From contig CAAFRW010000054.1 in the NCBI GenBank assembly GCA_900765575.1, positions 1 to 6,087 on the forward strand: DNA of 6,087 bases. The letters run 5' to 3'. The notes beneath the pieces are model-generated. The model ran no database searches. It was not told the DNA's origin and was given only the letters and a program-made list of their open reading frames with translations. This stretch comes from Bacteroidaceae bacterium (GTDB lineage: Bacteria; Bacteroidota; Bacteroidia; Bacteroidales; Bacteroidaceae). The position numbers were made by a program, and so were the translations under genes. Positions 1-5,465 of the stretch are shown piece by piece (position 1 is the stretch's first letter; the number at the start of each line of letters is the position of its first letter).

Positions 1-919
1 ATGTTTGAATTCCGTGCACAATTAGGGCAAATATTCCTGCATCTTCTTTTCCTACCCCATAAAGCATCATCATTGTGATAACGGCAAAGTGCCAGGGACC
101 GGCCCCGTTAGGAGTAGGAACCACCACGGCGAAACTGCCTACCACAAACATCACCAAACCGGCCATCCAGCCGAGCGATGCGGTAAAATCGAAACAGAAG
201 AAAGTCAGGTAAAAATGAAGGAAATAACACGCCCAAATAGCAAACGTATAAAACAGAAACAGCGGTATGCTTTTCACCTTCCGCAAAGAAAGTATACCGG
301 CCCACACATTTTTCATCAACCCTTTTACACGGCTAAAAACAGCCAAATGCTTTATCAGGAAATAAAGCAAAATAAAAATAGCCACCACGCATACCAATAT
401 AATATAGAGATGTACCGAAGTAAAAAACTCCGTAAAAGAATGTAGGTCCGTACCGGTTTCATGAAAGAAGGTATTGAACACCCCCATTTGGAGCAGCAAA
501 GTGACTCCGGAAATAAGTCCGATGCAAAGGGTATCAATCAATCTTTCCGTCACCACTGTCCCCAACGATTTGGAAAAAGAGACCCCATCATAACGGGAAA
601 GAATGCCGCAACGGGATATCTCACCGATACGGGGAATCACCAGATTGGTTGCATACGATACAAATATTGCATTCACACAATTGCTTGTTTTCGGATATTC
701 ACCCAAAGGCTCCAAAGTTTGTTTCCAACGCCATCCGCGAAACACATGGCTCATCACGCCGAAAAAGAGCGAAAGCAGCATCCATCCGTAATTCATCTCA
801 TACAAAAGAACATTTCCCGCTTCGCTCAGGTCAAAATCACGGTATGTCCAATAAAGAATCACTCCCCCTAAAAGTAATGGGAATGCAATCTTCAATATAT
901 TATTTATTATCTTTTTCAA
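1..919 (-). CDS. Lysylphosphatidylglycerol synthase TM-region (UPF0104) family membrane protein, 3' end missing
   Basis: Reading the minus strand from a TTG at 919-917 gives 306 uninterrupted codons to the left edge, with no stop in frame, so the C-terminus is off-window (perhaps a few tens of residues, judging by family length). The protein starts MKKIINNILK and is strongly hydrophobic, with about seven visible membrane segments (roughly residues 11-25, 45-60, 81-95, 130-146, 170-190, 219-240 and 250-268). Family-like motifs are NLVIPRIGEISR (92-103), TERLID (124-129) and VPTPNGAGPWHF (267-278). Relatives form the flippase-like membrane domain of MprF and many stand-alone proteins of unknown substrate; there is no soluble aminoacyl-transferase domain in the visible part, so calling it a lysyl-PG synthase would be overreach. 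The TTG start is chosen because it gives a family-like MKK start before the first membrane helix; the next in-frame ATG (codon 42) would remove that helix. An in-frame GTG at 973-971 is a less likely alternative. It is transcribed divergently from ksgA. Confidence 0.85.
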   Translation of the reverse strand, partial: MKKIINNILKIAFPLLLGGVILYWTYRDFDLSEAGNVLLYEMNYGWMLLSLFFGVMSHVFRGWRWKQTLEPLGEYPKTSNCVNAIFVSYATNLVIPRIGEISRCGILSRYDGVSFSKSLGTVVTERLIDTLCIGLISGVTLLLQMGVFNTFFHETGTDLHSFTEFFTSVHLYIILVCVVAIFILLYFLIKHLAVFSRVKGLMKNVWAGILSLRKVKSIPLFLFYTFAIWACYFLHFYLTFFCFDFTASLGWMAGLVMFVVGSFAVVVPTPNGAGPWHFAVITMMMLYGVGKEDAGIFALIVHGIQT

Positions 920-962
920 TTGAATACGTTCGTAAATATGTAGAATTTTAATATTAAATACG

Positions 963-970
963 TAACTTTG
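963..970 (+). promoter_or_regulatory. Bacteroidales -7 box for ksgA-mgtE
   Basis: The plus strand reads TAACTTTG, matching TAnnTTTG. A start near 977 would leave a leader of about 57 bases before the ksgA ATG. No clear -33 TTTG is present about 19-21 bases upstream (the area is only A/T-rich). This box faces the minus-strand -7 box at 985-978, and the two share an inverted repeat. Confidence 0.5.
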
Positions 971-982
971 CACGATGCAAAG
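966..982. repeat. Inverted repeat joining two opposed -7 boxes
   Basis: CTTTGCA (966-972) and TGCAAAG (976-982) are perfect 7-base inverted arms around a 3-base centre, CGA. Each arm contains the TTTG end of one of the two opposed -7 boxes. It may simply be the product of two facing promoters, or be an operator; the sequence alone does not decide. Confidence 0.6.
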
Positions 983-985
983 ATA
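978..985 (-). promoter_or_regulatory. Bacteroidales -7 box for the UPF0104-family gene
   Basis: On the minus strand these bases read TATCTTTG, a full match to the Bacteroides -7 consensus TAnnTTTG. Transcription would start near 971, giving a leader of about 50 bases before the TTG start at 919. No convincing TTTG (-33) element is seen at the usual spacing, so the call rests on the -7 box and position alone. Confidence 0.5.
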
Positions 986-1033
986 GCAGGATATAAATAA
1001 TCAGCATAAAAATTCAAGATAAAAGTAACGGAC

Positions 1034-1837
1034 ATGGGAGCAGTAAAACCAAAAAAGTTTCTCGGACAGCATTTTCTGAAAGATTTAAATATTGCGCAAG
1101 CCATTGCAGATACCGTCGATTCCTGTCCGGATATTCCGATACTCGAAGTAGGGCCGGGAATGGGGGTTTTAACCCAATTTCTGGTACAAAAAGAACGACC
1201 GCTCAAAGTGGTGGAAGTCGATTTCGAATCGGTGGCTTACCTCCGCGAAAACTATCCTTCACTGGAAGACTGCATCATTGAAGATGATTTTCTAAAGATG
1301 CATCTCCACCGCCTGTTCGACGGAAAGCCGTTTGTACTTACCGGAAATTATCCTTATAATATATCGAGCCAGATATTTTTCAAGATGTTGGAGAACAAGG
1401 ATTTGATACCTTGCTGCACCGGCATGATACAAAAAGAAGTGGCCGAACGGATTGCAGCCGGTCCCGGCAGCAAGACTTACGGCATTTTAAGTGTATTGAT
1501 TCAAGCCTGGTATAAAGTAGAATACCTGTTCACCGTCAACGAAAACGTATTCAATCCCCCGCCGAAAGTGAAGAGCGCCGTCATCCGTATGACACGCAAC
1601 AAAACCACCGAACTGGGGTGCAATGAGAAGTTATTCAAACTGGTAGTCAAAACCACCTTTAACCAACGCCGCAAAACATTGCGCAACTCTATCAAGCCTA
1701 TCTTAGGGAAAGATTGCCCGCTTTGCGCCGATGTATTATTCAATAAACGCCCCGAGCAATTATCGGTGGATGAGTTTATAGGATTAACCAACCTGGTAGA
1801 AAAGGCGCAAGCAGAGCTGACTGCAAAAGCTGACTAA
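1034..1837 (+). CDS. ksgA: 16S rRNA (adenine1518/1519-N6)-dimethyltransferase KsgA/RsmA
   Basis: This is a 267-residue SAM-dependent rRNA methyltransferase, full length for the family. KsgA dimethylates two adjacent adenines in the 3'-terminal hairpin (helix 45) of 16S rRNA late in small-subunit assembly; loss typically gives kasugamycin resistance. Visible landmarks: the N-terminal KKFLGQHFL signature (7-15); SAM-binding motif I EVGPGMG (38-44); the acidic end of motif II, VEVD (60-63); EDDF (83-86), the expected acidic contact to the adenine of SAM; catalytic motif IV NYPY (105-108), where many relatives have NLPY or NFPY; FNPPPKVKSAV (173-183); and FNQRRKTLRN (209-218) in the C-terminal RNA-binding part. 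The start is an ATG with this signature directly after it; there is no strong Shine-Dalgarno, only an A-rich leader, as is usual in Bacteroidales. The stop lies 7 bases before mgtE, which suggests one transcript. No motif is missing. Confidence 0.97.
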   Translation: MGAVKPKKFLGQHFLKDLNIAQAIADTVDSCPDIPILEVGPGMGVLTQFLVQKERPLKVVEVDFESVAYLRENYPSLEDCIIEDDFLKMHLHRLFDGKPFVLTGNYPYNISSQIFFKMLENKDLIPCCTGMIQKEVAERIAAGPGSKTYGILSVLIQAWYKVEYLFTVNENVFNPPPKVKSAVIRMTRNKTTELGCNEKLFKLVVKTTFNQRRKTLRNSIKPILGKDCPLCADVLFNKRPEQLSVDEFIGLTNLVEKAQAELTAKAD

Positions 1838-1844
1838 AAGCACT

Positions 1845-3185
1845 ATGGAAAAGGAATTTATCAATCAAATAGAGGAACTGATTGAGCACAAAGACTCAAC
1901 CAAACTAAAAGAGACCCTGACCGACTTGCACCCGGCGGACATTGCCGAACTCTGCGATGAGTTGGAGCCCGAGCAGGCCCGTTTTATCTACCATCTGTTG
2001 GACAATGAAACCGCCGCAGACGTACTGGTGGAAATGGATGAGGATACCCGAAAACGTTTTCTGGATATCCTTCCTTCGGAAACCATCGCCAAACGTTTTG
2101 TCGATTACATGGATTCGGATGATGCGGTAGACATCATTCGAGATATGGACGAGGAGAAGCAGGAAGAGGTGCTCTCGCACATCGAAGACATCGAGCAGGC
2201 GGGCGACATTGTCGACTTGCTGAAGTACGACGAAGATACGGCCGGCGGTTTGATGGGAACGGAAATGGTGGTCGTAAACGAGAATTGGAGTATGCCCGAA
2301 TGTTTACGCGAAATGCGTTCGCAAGCCGAGGATATGGATGAAATCTATTACGTATATGTAGTAGACGATGACGAACGGCTACGCGGCGTGTTCCCACTGA
2401 AAAAGATGATAACCAGCCCCTCGGTTTCGAAAGTAAAGCATGTAATGAAGAAAGACCCCGTATCCGTACGGGTAGATACACCCACCGACGAAGTGGTGCA
2501 AGTCATTGAAAAATACGACTTGGTGGCCGTACCGGTGGTCGACAGCATCGGACGCCTGGTAGGGCGCATTACGGTAGACGACGTGATGGATGAAGTACGT
2601 GAGCAAGCGGAGCGCGACTACCAGTTGGCATCCGGTTTGTCGCAGGACGTGGAAACACACGACAATGTATTCCGGCAAACAACCGCCCGCCTTCCGTGGC
2701 TCTTAATCGGCATGATTGGCGGTATCGGCAATTCCATGATATTGGGAAACTTCGACTCTACTTTTGCCGCTCACCCGGAAATGGCGCTTTACATCCCTCT
2801 CATCGGCGGAACAGGAGGAAACGTAGGTACACAATCTTCCGCTATTGTGGTACAGGGATTAGCCAACAGTTCGCTGGATGCGGAGAATACTCTGAAACAA
2901 GTATTGAAAGAATCGACCGTTGCCCTGATTAACGCTACCATCATTTCGATGTTAGTGTATATTTATAATTTCGTCCGGTTCGGCGCCACGGCTACAGTCA
3001 CCTATTCAGTCTCTATCAGCCTGTTTGCCGTAGTGATGTTCGCCTCTATTTTCGGCACGCTTGTCCCTATGACTTTAGAAAAACTGAAAATCGACCCCGC
3101 TATTGCTACGGGCCCTTTTATATCGATAACAAATGATATTATTGGCATGATGATTTATATGGGAATTACCACTTTATTGTCCTGA
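1845..3185 (+). CDS. mgtE: Magnesium channel/transporter MgtE
   Basis: This 446-residue protein has full MgtE length and domain order. An acidic N-terminal superhelical domain (about 1-130, with LHPADIAELCDEL at 28-40) is followed by DEDTAGGLMGTE (129-140), which opens the paired CBS domains (about 135-255, second CBS around VMKKDPVSV to GRITVDDVMDEV). A connecting plug helix (about 256-282) leads to five membrane helices (about 283-446). In the membrane part, GGTGGNVGTQSS (321-332) is the family signature and Asp431 in FISITND lies where the pore-lining Asp432 of Thermus thermophilus MgtE falls. By family knowledge the cytosolic domains bind Mg2+ and close the dimeric inner-membrane channel when intracellular Mg2+ is high. 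The many Asp/Glu residues in the N and CBS domains fit that sensing role. The gene begins 7 bases after ksgA, so it is probably co-transcribed with it; no Mg2+-responsive leader fits in that gap, which suggests control mainly at the protein level. No frameshift or missing region is seen. Confidence 0.96.
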   Translation: MEKEFINQIEELIEHKDSTKLKETLTDLHPADIAELCDELEPEQARFIYHLLDNETAADVLVEMDEDTRKRFLDILPSETIAKRFVDYMDSDDAVDIIRDMDEEKQEEVLSHIEDIEQAGDIVDLLKYDEDTAGGLMGTEMVVVNENWSMPECLREMRSQAEDMDEIYYVYVVDDDERLRGVFPLKKMITSPSVSKVKHVMKKDPVSVRVDTPTDEVVQVIEKYDLVAVPVVDSIGRLVGRITVDDVMDEVREQAERDYQLASGLSQDVETHDNVFRQTTARLPWLLIGMIGGIGNSMILGNFDSTFAAHPEMALYIPLIGGTGGNVGTQSSAIVVQGLANSSLDAENTLKQVLKESTVALINATIISMLVYIYNFVRFGATATVTYSVSISLFAVVMFASIFGTLVPMTLEKLKIDPAIATGPFISITNDIIGMMIYMGITTLLS

Positions 3186-3209
3186 AAGTAAAATAATCTG
3201 CCCATTTTT

Positions 3210-3240
3210 ATTGATTTCACATTTTTATTGCTTTAATTTG
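3210..3240 (+). promoter_or_regulatory. Candidate promoter for the DUF349 gene
   Basis: The gap after mgtE contains TTAATTTG (3233-3240), one mismatch from the -7 consensus TAnnTTTG, and an ATTG (3210-3213; consensus TTTG) 19 bases upstream, an acceptable -33 spacing. Initiation would fall near 3247, about 39 bases before the start codon. Both boxes are imperfect, so the call is tentative; read-through from mgtE is also possible because no terminator hairpin is seen between the genes. Confidence 0.4.
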
Positions 3241-3255
3241 TAATCTAATGCAAAC

Positions 3256-3268
3256 AGGATTTAATCCT
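3256..3268. repeat. Small palindrome in the DUF349 leader
   Basis: AGGATT (3256-3261) and AATCCT (3263-3268) are perfect 6-base inverted arms around one T. The site lies just downstream of the predicted transcription start and 17 bases before the start codon, where an operator could act. The element is short and may be chance in A/T-rich DNA. Confidence 0.4.
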
Positions 3269-3285
3269 ATCTTAAAAAATAACGA

Positions 3286-5172
3286 ATGATGACGGACACT
3301 CATGACACTAATGTAGACTTACAGCAAGACGCATTGGAAGAAGACAAAAAACAAGCCGCACCGACAGAAGTGCCTTCCGTAGAAACCACCGAAGTTTCCA
3401 ATAAAGAAGAAGCCACTGCGGAAGAAGCGGAATCAGAAAGTAAGGAAACTGCTTACGAACCTAAAAAGAGCAAAGCAGAAGTTATAGAACGGTTAAAAGA
3501 ACTTGCACAAGATGCCGAGAACGCGGAAAAACAAGAGCTCGACATGTTGAAGCAGACTTTCTATAAATTGCATAAAGCGGAACAGGAAGCCGCGCGTAAA
3601 GCTTTTGTTGAAGCCGGAGGTGAGGAAAGTGCATTTGTGCCCCAATCCGATAACATGGAAGAGGAATATAAAACCATCATGGCGGAAATTAAAAGAAGAC
3701 GTAATGCACTATATGCCGAACAGGAACATTTGAAAGAGGAAAACTTACAGAAAAAGCTGGATATTATCGGTAAGCTGAAAGAGCTTGTAGAGAGCAACGA
3801 AGATGCCAATAAATCCTATAACGAATTCAAACAGCTGCAACAGCAATGGAATGAAATCAAATTGGTTCCGGCTGCGAAAGTAAATGAACTCTGGAAGAAC
3901 TACCAACTTTATGTAGAAAAGTTCTATGATTTGCTGAAACTAAACAACGAGTTCCGCGAATACGACTTCAAGAAGAACCAGGAAATAAAAATACGGTTAT
4001 GCGAAGCTGCCGAAAAGTTGGCCGACGAACCGGATGTTATCTCGGCTTTTCACCAACTCCAAAAGTTACACCAGGAGTTCCGCGACACGGGTCCGGTAGC
4101 CAAAGATTTAAGAGAAGGCATCTGGAACCGCTTTAAGGCTGCCTCTACTATCGTCAACCGTCGCCACCAGCTCCATTTCGAACAACTCAAGGAAACAGAG
4201 CAGCACAACTTAGACCAGAAAACGGTGATTTGCGAAATTGTAGAAGCTACCGAATACGACCAGCTGAAAACATTCAACGATTGGGAAAACAAAACAAAGG
4301 AAATCATTGCGCTCCAGGCTAAATGGAAAACCATCGGTTTCGCTCCCCAAAAGATGAATGTGAAGATATTCGAGCGTTTCCGTGCCGCATGCGACGATTT
4401 CTTTAAACGCAAAGGAGAATTCTTCAAATCCATGAAAGAATCTTTCAGCGAGAATCTGGAAAAGAAAAGAGCGCTGTGCGAGAAAGCCGAAGCTTTGAAA
4501 GACAGTACCGACTGGAAAGCAACCGCCGATATTCTTACCAAACTTCAAAAAGAGTGGAAAACCATCGGCCCGGTTTCCAAGAAATATTCCGACAGCATCT
4601 GGAAACGCTTCATCGGCGCTTGCGACTATTTCTTTGAGCAAAAGGGAAAAGCAACCTCCTCACAACGTTCGGTAGAGATGGAAAACCTGGCTCAAAAGAA
4701 AGAAATCATACGTCAGTTATCCGAAATTGATATCGAAACGGCTACGGAAGAAACTGGCAGACAAATCCGCGATATGATTAAGCAATGGAATAATATAGGA
4801 CATGTTCCATTCAGGGAGAAAGACCGGATTTACAAAGAGTTCCATGCTATTGTAGATGAACTTTTCGATAAGTTGAACCTTTCGGCTTCCCAAAAGAAAC
4901 TGAATCATTTCAAGTCTAACATGAAAGATTTTGCCGGCAAAGAGAGCAACAATCTTTATCGTGAAAGGGAGAAACTGGTTCGTACTTACGAAAATATGAA
5001 AGGGGAAATTCAGACTTACGAAAACAATCTGGGATTCTTGACGAGCGCTTCCAAAAAAGGGAACAGTCTGGTAAACGAGATGAATCGTAAGGTTGAAAAA
5101 CTAAAAGCTGATTTGGAACTCATTCTGGAGAAAATCCATGTGATAGACGAATCGATAAATAATCAGGAATAA
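3286..5172 (+). CDS. DUF349 domain protein with five tandem repeats
   Basis: This 628-residue, charged, apparently cytoplasmic protein has no signal peptide or membrane helix. Its first 60 residues are low-complexity, Glu/Thr/Ala-rich and probably disordered. Residues 61-165 are helical and Lys/Glu-rich. Five DUF349-type repeat cores follow, each with an opening aromatic residue, a central Gly or Leu before Val/Ala-Pro/Ser, and a closing aromatic pair: WNEIKLVP at 188, FRDTGPV at 265, WKTIGFAP at 347, WKTIGPVS at 424 and WNNIGHVP at 501, each ending about 18 residues later in NY, RF or EF. Starts are 77, 82, 77 and 77 residues apart. The C-terminus (about 555-625) looks like a coiled coil. 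The function of DUF349 is not established; helix-rich repeats and a coiled coil suggest a scaffold or nucleic-acid/protein-binding role, which is only inference. Two adjacent ATG codons (3286 and 3289) are both possible starts. It follows mgtE by 100 bases and is closed by a strong terminator. No frame damage is seen. Confidence 0.9.
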   Translation: MMTDTHDTNVDLQQDALEEDKKQAAPTEVPSVETTEVSNKEEATAEEAESESKETAYEPKKSKAEVIERLKELAQDAENAEKQELDMLKQTFYKLHKAEQEAARKAFVEAGGEESAFVPQSDNMEEEYKTIMAEIKRRRNALYAEQEHLKEENLQKKLDIIGKLKELVESNEDANKSYNEFKQLQQQWNEIKLVPAAKVNELWKNYQLYVEKFYDLLKLNNEFREYDFKKNQEIKIRLCEAAEKLADEPDVISAFHQLQKLHQEFRDTGPVAKDLREGIWNRFKAASTIVNRRHQLHFEQLKETEQHNLDQKTVICEIVEATEYDQLKTFNDWENKTKEIIALQAKWKTIGFAPQKMNVKIFERFRAACDDFFKRKGEFFKSMKESFSENLEKKRALCEKAEALKDSTDWKATADILTKLQKEWKTIGPVSKKYSDSIWKRFIGACDYFFEQKGKATSSQRSVEMENLAQKKEIIRQLSEIDIETATEETGRQIRDMIKQWNNIGHVPFREKDRIYKEFHAIVDELFDKLNLSASQKKLNHFKSNMKDFAGKESNNLYREREKLVRTYENMKGEIQTYENNLGFLTSASKKGNSLVNEMNRKVEKLKADLELILEKIHVIDESINNQE

Positions 5173-5189
5173 CTTTTAGCATAGAGATA

Positions 5190-5232
5190 AAAAAGGTCCT
5201 CCACTCGCGCTTGGCGAAGGGAGGACCTTTTT
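5190..5232. terminator. Strong Rho-independent terminator, likely bidirectional
   Basis: AAAAAGGTCCTCC (5190-5202) pairs perfectly with GGAGGACCTTTTT (5220-5232), a 13-base stem. The 17-base loop can itself form a short inner stem, TCGC (5205-5208) with GCGA (5214-5217). A further T-rich run follows (to about 5239). It begins 17 bases after the DUF349 stop, so it ends that gene. Because the A-tract is on one side and the T-tract on the other, it should also work on the minus strand, where it would stop transcripts from the KilA-N gene. Confidence 0.93.
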
Positions 5233-5285
5233 ATTTTTCAACAGGAGAAAGATATCTCTAACAATATTTTATTTTCAAAGTGCAC

Positions 5286-5293
5286 TATATTTG
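5286..5293 (+). promoter_or_regulatory. Bacteroidales -7 box upstream of the AbiEi-like relic
   Basis: TATATTTG matches TAnnTTTG exactly and lies 28 bases before the relic's ATG at 5322, a normal leader length. No good -33 TTTG is seen at the right distance (the area has only TTTT runs). It may be the surviving promoter of the decayed gene. Confidence 0.42.
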
Positions 5294-5321
5294 CTGCAGA
5301 ATAGAAACAAAAATAAGAAAA

Positions 5322-5461
5322 ATGACCTTTCTGGAATTTAAGAATCAACTATTCGATTTGGCATACTTCAACATCATCAGATATACGTATGATAGCCCGA
5401 TTTCGACTGAAATAATCTTACCCGTTGGTTGAAGAAAGGATATCTTATCCGATACGCATAG
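5322..5461 (+). pseudogene. Decayed N-terminal fragment of an AbiEi-like (type IV antitoxin-type) gene
   Basis: The ATG at 5322 opens with MTFLEFKNQLFDLAYFN, which I recognise as the N-terminus of a Bacteroides protein family usually annotated as AbiEi-like antitoxins, normally about 200 residues. This frame stops at 5430-5432 after 36 codons. From about 5371 the family sequence continues one frame over: HQIYV (5375-5389), two stops (TGA 5390-5392, TAG 5393-5395), PDFD (5396-5407), a stop (TGA 5408-5410), NNLTRWLKKGYLIR (5411-5452), then YA and TAG (5459-5461). The simplest history is loss of one base near 5373 plus substitutions such as Trp TGG to TGA, Lys AAG to TAG and Arg CGA to TGA, followed by truncation of the rest. 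AbiEi proteins are winged-helix antitoxins and repressors paired with an AbiEii nucleotidyltransferase; no partner is seen here. The pseudogene call is firm, the family name moderately so, from memory of the motif pattern. Confidence 0.75.
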
Positions 5462-5465
5462 TCCA

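Noticed and set aside
89..951. Several plus-strand reading frames of about 60-136 codons in the first kilobase
   Set aside because: They lie antisense to the 306-codon membrane-protein gene, have basic, low-quality compositions and match no family; they are shadows of the real gene.
916..1206. Minus-strand open frame of 96 codons crossing the ksgA start
   Set aside because: It is antisense to the conserved N-terminus of ksgA and out of frame with the membrane-protein gene, with no recognisable motif.
1838..1844. Mg2+-sensing riboswitch (M-box type) before mgtE
   Set aside because: Only 7 bases separate the genes, which leaves no room for a structured leader, and none is seen before ksgA either.
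4050..4641. Minus-strand open frames of 143 and 163 codons inside the DUF349 gene
   Set aside because: They are Phe/Ser-rich complements of Lys/Glu-rich coding sequence, and the sense frame has clear repeated domains.
5322..5432. A working 36-residue small protein
   Set aside because: The frame begins with a known family N-terminus and the family sequence continues in another frame after it, so this is a frameshifted relic and not a true short gene.
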